Source: Maricaulis sp963975345
GTDB taxonomy: Bacteria; Pseudomonadota; Alphaproteobacteria; Caulobacterales; Maricaulaceae
Assembly: GCF_963975345.1 (NCBI RefSeq)
Contig: NZ_CAXBGE010000006.1
Span: 173,848 to 237,847 of the forward strand
Reading direction: 5' to 3'
Length of the DNA: 64,000 nt
In this document: positions 46,616 through 55,599 of the stretch, in pieces
Position numbering within the stretch: the stretch's first letter is position 1
How the letters are laid out: every line of letters starts with the position of its first letter
Translations under genes and position numbers: made by a program
Notes under the pieces: model-generated
What the model was told of the DNA's origin: nothing
What the model saw: the letters and a program-made list of their open reading frames with translations, nothing else
Databases searched by the model: none

Positions 46616-47793
46616 GGCTCGGAGGCGGGTCCCGGAGTGGCTGGAAAGGCCGCCATGAGACCCGTCGCGAATTGCCGGCTGAACGCCAGATATGTATGCC
46701 CCGATACGAAGCGCTGAAAATGAGCCTCGGCGCCGGCGGCTGAGAGAGTCTCGGCGGCGTTTTGGCTGTCGCGCAGAAACCCGGGCTCGAGTTCGCCTCC
46801 GCTGAGATAGAAGGCCGGGCTTCCGGCGCTGGCCGCCGCTGCCGTCATGGCGCGCTGCCAGCCGAATGAGGCCCCCGTGACATAGCCGAATTGATCGGGA
46901 TGGAGCAGGGCCGTCGTCAAGGCCCAGGCGGCACCACTGGAGAAGCCAAACACCATCCGCTGATCCCGGTTTTGCGTCGCGTGGTAATCGCGCACGGTCA
47001 GCGGAATGACCTCGCTCATCAGGAAGTCTTGATGCGCCTGGAAGCGGTCGGGATCGACGCCCCAGAGATATTCCTGGGACCGTGAGTCGGTGCTGAAGGA
47101 AAAGTCCACCGGCGGTGTCGGCGGCGCGGGAGCATTCCAGAGCCCGACAAGCAGGACCGGGGTGATCTCGCCACTCATGATGAGCGCGTCCGCAATATTC
47201 GCTAGCCCCGCCACGGCGCGGCCGTCAGCGATATACACCACCGGCCATCCCTGTGCCGGCGGCTGGCCTGGCGGGGTGTAGATGGTCAGCGTGCGGGTCA
47301 TTGCCAGCGCGTCGCTGACCAGTTCGGTGTCTTCAAGCGTGCCATTGAGGCTCGCGCTCTGTGGCGGTGGCGGCGGTGAATTGGCACCCCGGAACGTCAG
47401 GACTTGTGGTTCGCCGTCCGCGCTTTCGGGCCGGGGCGAGACATTGATATCGATGAAGGCTTGGTCGAGATCGGCGATCCAGAAGCGGGCGCCCCAGATT
47501 TGACCATCATCAAGCAGATCGAGCGATTCCTGCAGGGCGCAGCAGAGGCGGGCGGGTTCGCCGCCGGCTGGGCGCCGGGCGGCGATGACGATGGTCTCGC
47601 CCTCAGTCCAGTAGGCCGTATCGGCGTCGCTCAGGTACTCCAGCGCGTCGGCCAGGGAGACGCCGTCAGCGATTCTGCAGAAGTGCGCGGTGTTGTCTTC
47701 GCAGGCCGCCGTGTCGTCGGCCCGGGGAATCGGCTCATCCGCGCTTGCAGCTGCGGTCGTGAACAGGATCGAAATCGCCAGTGCTCGAAACAA
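46612..47793 (-). CDS. Secreted esterase-like alpha/beta hydrolase
   Basis: A 393-aa exported protein. The signal MFRALAISILFTTAAASA is followed by an N-terminal domain with several Cys (CEDNTAHFC, LCCALQ) and then a putative-esterase (EstD/enterochelin-esterase-like) hydrolase. The nucleophile elbow is GFSSGAAWAL, with the Ser near residue 285, and the His is in SGHTYLAF near 370. A proline run, PPPPP, marks the linker near 140. The substrate is unknown. A distant paralogue with the same CC motif lies at 57545-58810. Confidence 0.82.
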   Translation of the reverse strand: MFRALAISILFTTAAASADEPIPRADDTAACEDNTAHFCRIADGVSLADALEYLSDADTAYWTEGETIVIAARRPAGGEPARLCCALQESLDLLDDGQIWGARFWIADLDQAFIDINVSPRPESADGEPQVLTFRGANSPPPPPQSASLNGTLEDTELVSDALAMTRTLTIYTPPGQPPAQGWPVVYIADGRAVAGLANIADALIMSGEITPVLLVGLWNAPAPPTPPVDFSFSTDSRSQEYLWGVDPDRFQAHQDFLMSEVIPLTVRDYHATQNRDQRMVFGFSSGAAWALTTALLHPDQFGYVTGASFGWQRAMTAAAASAGSPAFYLSGGELEPGFLRDSQNAAETLSAAGAEAHFQRFVSGHTYLAFSRQFATGLMAAFPATPGPASEP

Positions 47794-47950
47794 AATGACA
47801 CCCCCAGTAAAACACCCTTGGGTTACTTAATGAGGCAATTGTGACCAAAGGGTGGCGTTGCCGCGCGTGCAGGGTGACTTGCCGAGTGGGTTAATCCCGC
47901 TATCCTTGGAGATGGTGACGTCTTCGGGCGACGCAAATTCAGAATATAGG

Positions 47951-48041
47951 CAGACGGCGGGAGTGCGCTGGGGGGCTGGAAACGGCCCGCTCGGACTCTC
48001 TTGGGAAGGGGCGTACCGTGCAGGCCCACTCCCGCCGTCTG
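47951..48041 (+). ncRNA. Candidate structured RNA with a 15-bp closing stem
   Basis: CAGACGGCGGGAGTG (47951-47965) pairs perfectly with CACTCCCGCCGTCTG (48027-48041). Inside the 61-base loop, GGGCTG-GAAA-CGGCCC (47973-47988) forms a 6-bp hairpin with a GNRA tetraloop, and TCTCTT/AAGGGG forms a second hairpin. The pairs that are not Watson-Crick are G-U on the plus strand but A-C on the minus strand, so a plus-strand transcript is favoured. I do not recognise 4.5S, 6S, tmRNA or a known riboswitch. It could instead be a palindromic repeat element. Confidence 0.45.
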
Positions 48042-48088
48042 ATCCACCCACACATAAGGTGGGCGAATTTCAGTGACAATTCGGGCGC

Positions 48089-48325
48089 TTAACGTGCGCC
48101 GTCGCGACTGTCTTCCTCGTCTTCATCGTCGAACGACAACAGGTCACCCGGCTGACACCCCAGTTCGCGGCACAGCGCCTCCAGGGTTGAGAAGCGGACG
48201 GCCTTGGCCTTGCCTGTCTTGAGGATGGACAGGTTGGCCATCGTGATTCCGACGCGATCGCACAGCTCGGTGAGCGACATGCGACGCTCCAGCAGCATTC
48301 GATCAAGGGTGACGCGAATAGGCAT
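48089..48325 (-). CDS. Small XRE-family (YozG-type) regulator
   Basis: A 78-aa Cro/CI-type helix-turn-helix protein (RMSLTELCDRVGITMANLSILKTGKAKAVRFSTLEALCRELG, partly quoted: LTELCDRVGITMANLSILK) with an acidic tail (DDEDEEDSRD). It follows a DUF2975 membrane gene by 15 bases. This pairing (YoaS/YozG) is common and suggests a linked membrane sensor and regulator, but the signal is unknown. Confidence 0.9.
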   Translation of the reverse strand: MPIRVTLDRMLLERRMSLTELCDRVGITMANLSILKTGKAKAVRFSTLEALCRELGCQPGDLLSFDDEDEEDSRDGAR

Positions 48326-48340
48326 ATCTGGCGCTCCCCC

Positions 48341-48895
48341 CTAGATCGTCAATTTTTGTTCTTGGCGCATTTTCGCACCTTCGCGGAACACTTCGGCAAA
48401 CACCAGCAGGGTTGCCACCGCGAACCAGGCACCAAGGCCGATATTCGGTGTTACATCAAGTTGCCCACAACCGACTACCGGCTCGTCCATGTCCATCAGG
48501 GTGAGGATCATCGCGACCGCGCCCTGGGTCAGATGCCGCAGCACCTGATAGGCGGCGATGGCTATCGCGATCACCTGTAGATGGCGCGCATTTTCCGGAA
48601 CGAAAGGGTCGCCGGCGATCAGGGTGGCGAACACCCGGCGCAGACGGTCGATGACGACCATTGCTGCCACGATCTCGGCAATCAGGAAGGGATAGATCCA
48701 TCCCAACCGCTGTACGGCGTCGAATACCTGCGACACAGGTCCCGGCGAATAGCCTATAATATCCATCAGGAAGGCGGCGGCTGCTGCCACCAAAACGAGC
48801 GATGCAAAGGCGAGCAAGGCCCAACCCAGATACCAAGCTCCGCTCAGTATCATCTTGAGAACCGACGTAATCGATCCGCGACCCAGCGCTTTCAT
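48341..48895 (-). CDS. DUF2975 membrane protein
   Basis: A 184-aa protein starting at the ATG 48895 (MKALGRGSITSVLKM), which has AAGGG upstream; an ATG 15 bases earlier is possible. Four hydrophobic segments are visible (LGWALLAFASLVLVAAAAAF, YPFLIAEIVAAMVVI, LQVIAIAIAAYQVL, LGAWFAVATLLVFAEVF). VFATLIAGDPFVPENARHL is the typical DUF2975 loop. It shares an operon with the XRE gene 15 bases downstream and probably with the 38-aa gene upstream. Confidence 0.88.
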   Translation of the reverse strand: MKALGRGSITSVLKMILSGAWYLGWALLAFASLVLVAAAAAFLMDIIGYSPGPVSQVFDAVQRLGWIYPFLIAEIVAAMVVIDRLRRVFATLIAGDPFVPENARHLQVIAIAIAAYQVLRHLTQGAVAMILTLMDMDEPVVGCGQLDVTPNIGLGAWFAVATLLVFAEVFREGAKMRQEQKLTI

Positions 48896-48972
48896 GCCCA
48901 CCCTTCCCATAGTCTCTCGATGGGGCCGGCGGCAGGTTTCCCCGCCTGACCGGCCTCATCTGATGTCAACCA

Positions 48973-49089
48973 TTACGCGACCATTGGCGCAATAGCGTAG
49001 AACGTACCGGCGGCGACTGAAATCAGAAGCACCATATTAATCGCGATTGATGCGAACATACGAAAGCCGGAATTGTCGGACCTGACCAT
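48973..49089 (-). CDS. Small single-span membrane protein, 38 aa
   Basis: A 39-codon frame starting at the ATG 49089, with AAAGGAAAC about ten bases upstream, and ending TAA. It reads MVRSDNSGFRMFASIAINMV followed by LLISVAAGTFYAIAPMVA, a basic/polar N-terminus and one transmembrane helix. It lies 78 bases before the DUF2975 start on the same strand, so a shared transcript is likely. No family is recognised. Its strong ribosome site and clean membrane helix support a real gene. Confidence 0.62.
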   Translation of the reverse strand: MVRSDNSGFRMFASIAINMVLLISVAAGTFYAIAPMVA

Positions 49090-49268
49090 CTCACTGTTTC
49101 CTTTGTGTTGAATCGAAACCATTACCGTTGTCATTTCTGCTGCGAGGACGATGTCTCCCGTCCTTGTTGATTATCGATAAACGCGAACCGGAATAGACGC
49201 AAGTAAAAAATATCGTTTTTCGATATTAATTTCTCGAAAGCCGATAAAACATCTGTAAGGAATGGGCG

Positions 49269-49865
49269 ATGACGGAGCGGAACACATGGGTGCTGGCAAG
49301 CCATAACGCCGGGAAAATCAAAGAGTTGGAGGCCATCTTGTCGCCCCACGGTATTGCCCTGAAGGGCGCTGCGGAAATTGGTCTGGATGAACCCGATGAA
49401 ACCGAGCCGACATTCGAAGGTAATGCGGCGCTGAAGGCGCGGGCTGCCTGGACGGCCACCGGGCTGACCTGTCTGTCCGATGATTCCGGCCTCGCCGTTG
49501 ATGCGCTCGGCGGTGACCCCGGCGTGCTCTCCGCTCGATGGGCCGGGCCCGAGCGCGACTTCAATACGGCGATGGCCCGAGTGCACGACGCGCTGGGGGC
49601 GAGCGGCAGCGCAAATCGTGCGGCGCGCTTCGTCTGCGTTGTGGCGCTGTGCCGCGAAGATGGCGCGATATCGCATTATCGCGGCGAAGTGGCGGGCGAG
49701 ATCGTCTGGCCACCGCGCGGTGAGGCCGGTTTCGGCTATGACGCGATTTTCCAGCCAGAGGGAGAGGATCGCACCTTTGCCGAGATGACGGCGGCGGAAA
49801 AACGCGCGATGAGCCATCGTGGCCGCGCCCTGACGGCGCTGGTGGCGGCGGAATTCGAGCGATGA
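49269..49865 (+). CDS. rdgB: dITP/XTP pyrophosphatase (RdgB/HAM1)
   Basis: Hydrolyses deaminated purine nucleotides to prevent their incorporation into DNA. The 198-aa protein has the N-terminal loop LASHNAGKIKELEAIL, EPTFEGNAALKARAA and the catalytic SDDSGLAVDALGG; AEMTAAEKRAMSHRGRAL (partly quoted) closes the domain. It overlaps hemW by four bases (ATGA), a conserved alphaproteobacterial pair. Confidence 0.96.
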   Translation: MTERNTWVLASHNAGKIKELEAILSPHGIALKGAAEIGLDEPDETEPTFEGNAALKARAAWTATGLTCLSDDSGLAVDALGGDPGVLSARWAGPERDFNTAMARVHDALGASGSANRAARFVCVVALCREDGAISHYRGEVAGEIVWPPRGEAGFGYDAIFQPEGEDRTFAEMTAAEKRAMSHRGRALTALVAAEFER

Positions 49866-51019
49866 ACCCTCTCGCCGATGCGCTGGGTCTCTATGTCCAC
49901 TGGCCCTATTGCGCCCGCATCTGTCCCTATTGCGATTTCAACGTCTACCGCCCGAAGGGTCAGGAGGAGGCGCTGCTGGATGCGATCCTTGCTGACATGA
50001 CCGACTGGCGCGCCCGCACCGGCGCCCGCCCGCTGGCCAGTATCCATTTCGGTGGCGGCACGCCCTCTCTGATGACCGGCACCCAGATCGAACGCCTGAT
50101 CACCCATGCCGAAGCGCTCTGGGGTCTGGATGCGGGCGCCGAGATCGGGCTTGAGGCCAATCCGAACAATGTCGAGCACTACGGCGATTTCATTGCTGCC
50201 GGGATCAACCGGCTATCGGTCGGGGTGCAAAGCCTCGACGATGCGGCCCTCAAACAGCTCGGCCGCGATCATGACGGGCCGTTGGCGCGCCGGGCGATTG
50301 AGCGCGCGATGGCGGTGTGTGACCGGGTCTCGATCGACATGATCTATGCCCGCGCCGGCCAGACAGCGAGTTCTTGGGAGGCCGAGCTGCGCGAAATCCT
50401 CGCCTTCGGTGCCGGCCATATCTCGCCCTATCAGCTCACCATCGAAGCGCGAACCGCCTTCGGACGCCGCGCCGCGCGAGGTGAGCAGCTCGACAGTCCG
50501 GAAGATTTGGCGGCTGATCTGTTCGAACTGACTCACCAAATTTGCGACGCCCATGGCCTTGCCGCCTATGAAATCTCCAACCATGCCCGCACCCCAACCG
50601 ATCAGTCGCGGCATAACCGGCTGTATTGGGAGGGTGGCGACTGGATCGGTGTCGGCCCCGGTGCACATGGCCGCATTGGCGCGGCCCTCGAAGTCGGGCG
50701 TCAGGCCTGCGAAGCCAAGGCGCAGCCGAAAGCCTATCTCGATGCCGTGGCCCAGAGCGGCAGCGGGCTGGTCAGTCTTGAAGCGCTCAGCGCCAGCGAG
50801 GAGCGCGCTGAGCGCATCCTGATGGGCATGCGCCTGTGGGACGGGCTCGATCTGGACGTACTGCAGCGCAAGACCGGTCTGTCGGTTGATCTGGACGCGC
50901 TAACACGGCTGAGCGGGCAAGGTCTGGTCGAACAGATTGGCGGCCGGGTTCGGCTCTTGCCGGCCGGCCGCATTTTTGCCGACCGGATTTCCGGCGAGCT
51001 GGTGCCCGACGAGTCCTAG
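49862..51019 (+). CDS. hemW: HemW-type radical SAM protein
   Basis: A 385-aa radical SAM protein with the cluster motif YCARICPYC (C-x3-C-x2-C) near residue 17. GGGTPSLM and VGVQSLDD are typical, as is YEISNHARTPTDQSRHNRLYWEGGDWIGVGPGAHG (partly quoted: ISNHARTPTDQSRHN). Members were long annotated as coproporphyrinogen III oxidase but act as haem chaperones. It lacks the extra N-terminal Cys of true HemN. It is coupled to rdgB. Confidence 0.93.
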   Translation: MNPLADALGLYVHWPYCARICPYCDFNVYRPKGQEEALLDAILADMTDWRARTGARPLASIHFGGGTPSLMTGTQIERLITHAEALWGLDAGAEIGLEANPNNVEHYGDFIAAGINRLSVGVQSLDDAALKQLGRDHDGPLARRAIERAMAVCDRVSIDMIYARAGQTASSWEAELREILAFGAGHISPYQLTIEARTAFGRRAARGEQLDSPEDLAADLFELTHQICDAHGLAAYEISNHARTPTDQSRHNRLYWEGGDWIGVGPGAHGRIGAALEVGRQACEAKAQPKAYLDAVAQSGSGLVSLEALSASEERAERILMGMRLWDGLDLDVLQRKTGLSVDLDALTRLSGQGLVEQIGGRVRLLPAGRIFADRISGELVPDES

Positions 51020-51022
51020 CGC

Positions 51023-52315
51023 TTAATAGGCCAGCGGATCGAAGGTCAGCGGTGCCGGTTCGACTTCCCGGAAACTGCGCGATTGGACTTCATAGATCGC
51101 CAGCCCGCGTTCGATCAGGCCCGAATGGGCGAAACGGAACAGGCCGTCGACGCCGAGATAGCCTTCCGGATCTTCGATCGCCTCGCGGCTGAAGCCAAGC
51201 TCGCCGCCTTCCAGATGCGCCGCCAGGGCGAGTGCGTCATAGCCGAGGCTGGCGATATTCGAGGCTTCACTGCCATAGGCCGCTTCATAGGATTGTTCGA
51301 ACCGCTCATGCGAGGCCCGGTCGGGCCCGGCAAACCAGCCACCATGCAGGGCCGGCTCGCGTAGCAGGTCTTCATCATTCCACAGGCCGGTGCCGAGAAA
51401 GCGGACGACAAGCGGATCGACGGCTTGGGAAATCAAGAGCGGCCCGAGCGTGCGCAGGCGCGTACTGCCTTCCGGCAGCATCACCGCCTGGAAGGGCGCG
51501 TTGGGGTCTGGAACCCAGTCGGATTGGCGCAATACATTGGCTTCGTCCGGCGTGATGGGTTGGAACACGCCGCGCGCCAACCGTGAGGCGGCACTGGCCA
51601 TGGCTTCGACATCGCCTGTGTAGAAAGCTTCGGTGGTCAGGCTGCCGCCGGTCAGCTCGGCACTATCGCGCAGCGCATCATGGACAGTCATGCCATAGCG
51701 GCTTTGTGGCCCGAGATAGGCATAGCGCTGCACGCCTTGGCGCGAAGCGTATTCGACGACGCGGGCGACTTCGAGCTCAGGCGGAAAGCTGAGCAGGTAA
51801 ACGCCATTGCCGGCCGTGCTGGTGTCGGTGGAAAACGCAATCACCGGAATATTGGCGCGGCGCGCAACTTGACCCACGACGGTGACGGACTGGCCGAACA
51901 GCGGACCGATGATCATGTCAGCGCCGTCTTCGAAAGCGGCCATCGCTGCAGCGCGCGCGCCTTCAGCGGTGCCTTGCGTGTCCTTGGGGATCAGCAGGAG
52001 ATTGCTGCCAGCGCGCTCGAACAGGGCCAGTTCGGCGGCGCGCAACAGGCGCAGGGATTCGGCACGGGCGGTGGCATTGTCGCTCGAAAACGGCAGCAGG
52101 ATTGCGACGCGGGACATTTGCCGGCCGGCCATATGCGGCGGCACCAGGCCGACGGCTTCGTCGATAACGGGTTTGGTGTCGGGCTCGATCGGCGTTTCGA
52201 CCTGCGGCGGCAGCTCAACAACGCCCGGTGGCGGCGAGTTCGGTGTGGTGCCGCAGGCACTCAGTGTCAGCGCCGCCAGGATTGCGAGCAGGCGCAGACC
52301 GTTCTTTTGTGTCAT
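51023..52315 (-). CDS. LpoA/LppC-like lipoprotein (PBP activator family)
   Basis: A 430-aa outer-membrane-type lipoprotein starting at the ATG 52315. The signal ends LTLSAC (Cys21), then a proline-rich linker. The rest is a type I periplasmic-binding-protein fold (VAILLPFSSDNATARAESLRLLRAAELALFE, partly quoted: VAILLPFSSDNATARAES; then DMIIGPLFGQSV and ASLGYDALALAAHL). In E. coli LpoA this module helps activate PBP1A; the helical N-terminal domain of LpoA is absent. The start is 43 bases from the divergent rsmI start, a conserved pair. Confidence 0.88.
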   Translation of the reverse strand: MTQKNGLRLLAILAALTLSACGTTPNSPPPGVVELPPQVETPIEPDTKPVIDEAVGLVPPHMAGRQMSRVAILLPFSSDNATARAESLRLLRAAELALFERAGSNLLLIPKDTQGTAEGARAAAMAAFEDGADMIIGPLFGQSVTVVGQVARRANIPVIAFSTDTSTAGNGVYLLSFPPELEVARVVEYASRQGVQRYAYLGPQSRYGMTVHDALRDSAELTGGSLTTEAFYTGDVEAMASAASRLARGVFQPITPDEANVLRQSDWVPDPNAPFQAVMLPEGSTRLRTLGPLLISQAVDPLVVRFLGTGLWNDEDLLREPALHGGWFAGPDRASHERFEQSYEAAYGSEASNIASLGYDALALAAHLEGGELGFSREAIEDPEGYLGVDGLFRFAHSGLIERGLAIYEVQSRSFREVEPAPLTFDPLAY

Positions 52316-52358
52316 TCTTCCTGCTGCGTCGAACGCGCGCAGTGCTACATCTGATGTC

Positions 52359-53285
52359 ATGACTCAATCACCCCAGGAATTCGAGCCCGAAGCTATCCGC
52401 CCAGCACGCGGCGGGCAAGCGCTAGCGCCGGGCCTTTATCTGGTCGCAACACCAATCGGCAATCTGCGGGACGTCACCTTGCGCTGTCTCGACGTGTTGG
52501 CCGGAGCCGATCGCGTCCTCGCTGAGGATACCCGCGTCACACGCCGCCTGCTCGATGCCTATGGCATTGAAGCGAAGTTGCAGCCCTATCATGACCATAA
52601 TGGCGACAAGGTCAGACCGCGTGTGCTGGAGGCCATCGCCGCCGGTGAAATCATCGCCCTGGTCTCCGATGCCGGCACACCGCTGGTGTCCGACCCCGGC
52701 TATAAACTCGCCCATGCGGTGATCGAGGCCGGGCTGATGGTGACGGCGATCCCCGGCGCGTCTGCTGTGCTCAGCGCCCTGTGTGTCGCCGGCCTGCCGA
52801 CCGATTGCTTCACCTTCGCTGGCTTTCCGCCGCCCAGAACGGCGGCGCGCGAAGCTTGGCTCAAGCCGTTCCGGGAAATTCGGGGTTCGCTGGTGATTTA
52901 TGAAGGCGCCTCGCGGCTGCCGGCCTCGCTGGCCAGCATGGCAAAGGTGTTGGGGTCGAGGCAGGCGGCGGTTTGCCGTGAGCTGACCAAATTCCATGAA
53001 GAAGTCCGGCGCGGCACGCTCGACGCGTTGGCGGCGCATTATCACGAGGCCGGCCCGCCGCGCGGCGAAATGGTGATTGTGGTCGGCCCCGGGCCCGAAG
53101 ATCACTGGGACGAGGCGCGGATCGATGCGGCGCTGGGGCAGGTGATGGCCGAGATGCGCATCAAGGACGCCGCCGCCCGCATCGCCGACGTTTCCGGCTG
53201 GAGCAAGCGCGATGTCTATGCTCGAGCCCTGGCCCTTAAGGGCGACGCCCCGCGCGGAGAGCCCAAACCAGGGGACGGGATGTGA
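52359..53285 (+). CDS. rsmI: 16S rRNA 2'-O-methyltransferase RsmI
   Basis: Methylates the ribose of C1402 in 16S rRNA. The start is the ATG 52359 (MTQSPQEFEPEAIRPARGG, 308 aa). LYLVATPIGNLRDVTLRCLDVL, VLAEDTRVTRRLL, and LVSDAGTPLVSDPGYKL with AIPGASAVLSAL (each partly quoted) are the tetrapyrrole-methylase-fold motifs. The stop overlaps the GTG start of yraN, the usual pair. Confidence 0.95.
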   Translation: MTQSPQEFEPEAIRPARGGQALAPGLYLVATPIGNLRDVTLRCLDVLAGADRVLAEDTRVTRRLLDAYGIEAKLQPYHDHNGDKVRPRVLEAIAAGEIIALVSDAGTPLVSDPGYKLAHAVIEAGLMVTAIPGASAVLSALCVAGLPTDCFTFAGFPPPRTAAREAWLKPFREIRGSLVIYEGASRLPASLASMAKVLGSRQAAVCRELTKFHEEVRRGTLDALAAHYHEAGPPRGEMVIVVGPGPEDHWDEARIDAALGQVMAEMRIKDAAARIADVSGWSKRDVYARALALKGDAPRGEPKPGDGM

Positions 53286-53668
53286 CCGCACCCCGCCGAG
53301 CCGCCGAAGCACGCGGACGCTGGGCCGAGCGGCTGGCCATGCTCTGGCTGAGCTGCAAAGGTTACCGCCTGCTCGACCATCGCGCCCGCACGGCGGCCGG
53401 CGAGATCGACCTGGTCGCGATGCGCGGTGAGTATCTGGTTTTTGTTGAGGTCAAGGCGCGCCGCACCCTGGTGGCGGCACTGGAATCCTTCGGTGATCGC
53501 CAGCGTGGCCGCATTATTCGCGCCGCCTCGCTCTGGCGGGCGCGCCATCCCGGCTTCGAACGTTTGCATATGCGCTATGACCTGTTTCTGGTCGCCGCCG
53601 GACGCCTGCCGCAACATCGCCGTGCGGCCTGGATTCCCGAAGGCCGCGAGGCTCTCGATCTTCTCTAG
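53282..53668 (+). CDS. yraN: YraN-type UPF0102 nuclease-fold protein
   Basis: A 128-aa protein whose start is a GTG (53282) overlapping the rsmI stop. The PD-(D/E)xK-like fold shows in GRWAERLAMLWLSCKGYRLL, AGEIDLVAMRGEYLVFVEVKAR and RQRGRIIRAASLW. E-x-D and E-x-K residues (GEIDLV, VEVKAR) form the possible active site. The exact substrate is not established. Confidence 0.93.
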   Translation: MTAPRRAAEARGRWAERLAMLWLSCKGYRLLDHRARTAAGEIDLVAMRGEYLVFVEVKARRTLVAALESFGDRQRGRIIRAASLWRARHPGFERLHMRYDLFLVAAGRLPQHRRAAWIPEGREALDLL

Positions 53669-53764
53669 AAAACAGCCTAGCTTGGTATGGTTCCCGGCTT
53701 CACCGGGGGTGACCAATCCAGCGGATCGACCGATCCGCTTTCCAGATCGACAGGAGCCTGCCGG

Positions 53765-54448
53765 ATGACGGCCCGAAACAATGCCATCCTGATTCTTCCC
53801 CTGCTCTGCTTGCTCGCCGGTCTTTCGGCCTGCGCCGCGATCCAGCCCGAACGCTCGATCGGGCGTGAGCTTGATGACACCAATGCCTCGCTGTCGATCA
53901 AATCGGCGATGTTGCGGGTCGAGGGTTTTGCGCTCGACGGTATCGATGTCGAGGTCACTGAAGGTATTGCGCTTTTGACCGGGCGCGTGCCGCGCGAGGA
54001 TGACCGTCTGATGGCCGAATGCCTGGCCTGGTCCTCGGTCGCGGTGCGCTCGGTGGCGAATGAAATTGAAGTCGGGCCAACCAACGGCTTCCGCGACCGG
54101 GCCAATGATGCCTGGATCACCCAGCGCGTGCGCGGCCGTCTATTGTCGGATCGCAATGTTCGCAGCGTCAATTTCAACGTCGAAACCTATGCCGGCAAAG
54201 TCTATCTGCTCGGCGTGGCGCGTTCGCGCGGCGAGCTTGAGCGCGTCAGTGCCCAAGCGGCCCTGGTTGGCGGCGTGGTCGAGGTGATCAGCTATGTCCG
54301 CATCGCCGGCGAGCCCAGCGATCTGCCTTCGCGCGGTGAACGCCGTGCTGCGGCCTGTGCCGGCGAATCCATGCCGGGGCTTGATTCCGACGGCAGCCTG
54401 CCCAACTCCTCACCGCAACTGCTTGGCGCCGCGGAGGGTTCCCGTTGA
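53765..54448 (+). CDS. BON-domain lipoprotein
   Basis: A 227-aa periplasmic lipoprotein starting at the ATG 53765, with lipobox LSAC (Cys23). Two BON domains follow at about 35-105 (SIKSAMLRVEGFALDGIDVEV...LLTGRVPRE) and 115-190 (ITQRVRGRLLSDRNVRSVNFNVE...KVYLLGVARS). BON domains bind phospholipid or other ligands at the outer membrane; DolP is a known relative with two BON domains. It is coupled to gshB through a TTGA overlap. Confidence 0.9.
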   Translation: MTARNNAILILPLLCLLAGLSACAAIQPERSIGRELDDTNASLSIKSAMLRVEGFALDGIDVEVTEGIALLTGRVPREDDRLMAECLAWSSVAVRSVANEIEVGPTNGFRDRANDAWITQRVRGRLLSDRNVRSVNFNVETYAGKVYLLGVARSRGELERVSAQAALVGGVVEVISYVRIAGEPSDLPSRGERRAAACAGESMPGLDSDGSLPNSSPQLLGAAEGSR

Positions 54449-55392
54449 ACATGCGTGTAGCGGTCCAGATGGACCCGATCCAGGCCGTCAATATTGATGG
54501 CGATACTTCATTCGCCCTGATGGAAGAGGCGCAGGCGCGCGGCGCCTCGCTGTGGGTCTATCAGCCCGAACACCTGTCCTGGCGCGAGGGCAAGATCACG
54601 GCGCGAGCGCGGCCGGTGACCGTGCGTCATGTTCGCGGCGATCACGCGACTTTGGGCGAAGAGGTCGTGCTTGACCTCGCGACGGATATCGACGTCATCC
54701 TGATGCGTCAGGATCCGCCCTTCGATATGGCCTATCAGACCGCAGCCCATATTCTGGAAATGCTGGCCGGACGCACCTTGGTGCTCAATGATCCCGCCTG
54801 GGTCCGCTCGAGCCCGGAAAAGATCGTGCCGCTGCTCTTCCCCGATCTGGTGCCGCCGACCCTGATCAGCCGTGATGCAAAGGCCATCGAAGCCTTCCGC
54901 GACAAGTATCAGGACATCATCATCAAGCCGCTCTATGGCAATGGCGGCGCCGGCGTGTTTCGACTCAAACCCGGCGACGGCAATTTCAAGGCGCTGCTGG
55001 AGATGTTCTTCGAAAGTAATCGCGAGCCGGTCGTCACCCAGGCTTTCCTGCCGGCGGTCGAAAAGGGCGACAAGCGCGTCATCCTGATCGATGGCGAGGC
55101 GGTTGGCGCGATCAATCGCGTGCCGCAGAAGGGCGAAACCCGGTCCAACATGCATGTCGGCGGCAAGGCCGAGGCCTCGACGCTCGATGCCGACGATCTG
55201 CGCATCTGCGCCGCCATCGGGCCCATGCTCAAGGAACGCGGCCTGGTTCTGGTCGGCATCGATGTCATTGGCGGGCGTCTGACCGAGATCAATGTCACCT
55301 CTCCGACCGGCGTGCAGGAGCTCAAACGCTTCTCCGGTGTCGATAGCTGTGCCCTGTTTTGGGATGCCGTGGCGCGCAGGCTTGTGTCATAG
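54445..55392 (+). CDS. gshB: Glutathione synthetase
   Basis: Joins gamma-glutamylcysteine and glycine to form glutathione. I place the start at the TTG 54445, six bases after GGAGGG and overlapping the TGA of the BON gene; the ATG at 54451 is the usual alternative but would be 12 bases from the ribosome site. The 315-aa protein has MRVAVQMDPIQAVNIDGDTSF, LMRQDPPFDMAYQTAAHIL (partly quoted), and the ATP-grasp glycine loop KPLYGNGGAGVFR; LTEINVTSPTGVQEL contains Mg ligands. Confidence 0.94.
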   Translation: MNMRVAVQMDPIQAVNIDGDTSFALMEEAQARGASLWVYQPEHLSWREGKITARARPVTVRHVRGDHATLGEEVVLDLATDIDVILMRQDPPFDMAYQTAAHILEMLAGRTLVLNDPAWVRSSPEKIVPLLFPDLVPPTLISRDAKAIEAFRDKYQDIIIKPLYGNGGAGVFRLKPGDGNFKALLEMFFESNREPVVTQAFLPAVEKGDKRVILIDGEAVGAINRVPQKGETRSNMHVGGKAEASTLDADDLRICAAIGPMLKERGLVLVGIDVIGGRLTEINVTSPTGVQELKRFSGVDSCALFWDAVARRLVS

Positions 55393-55599
55393 AGTTGACA
55401 CACGCTTGACTTGCGGTTGACACAGTTCCATTCTGTGTTCATGTTTTGGACGTGGTTTGTTCTCATGCCTGTGGAAAACTCAATACTCGTAACTGTTTAG
55501 CGCAATGCCTTCCGTCGGGGCTGGCTTGAAAGCGGGACGTTATCCCGTCTTCGCCGTCGATTGAGCCCGGACCGGCAAGCTGCGGAGAGGTTAGGGCGA

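Noticed and set aside
47951..48041. Identification of the structured element as 4.5S, 6S RNA or tmRNA
   Set aside because: The 4.5S core (GGTCAGG with GGAAGG and AGCAGCC) is absent, the element is too short for 6S, and there is no tRNA-like end for tmRNA.
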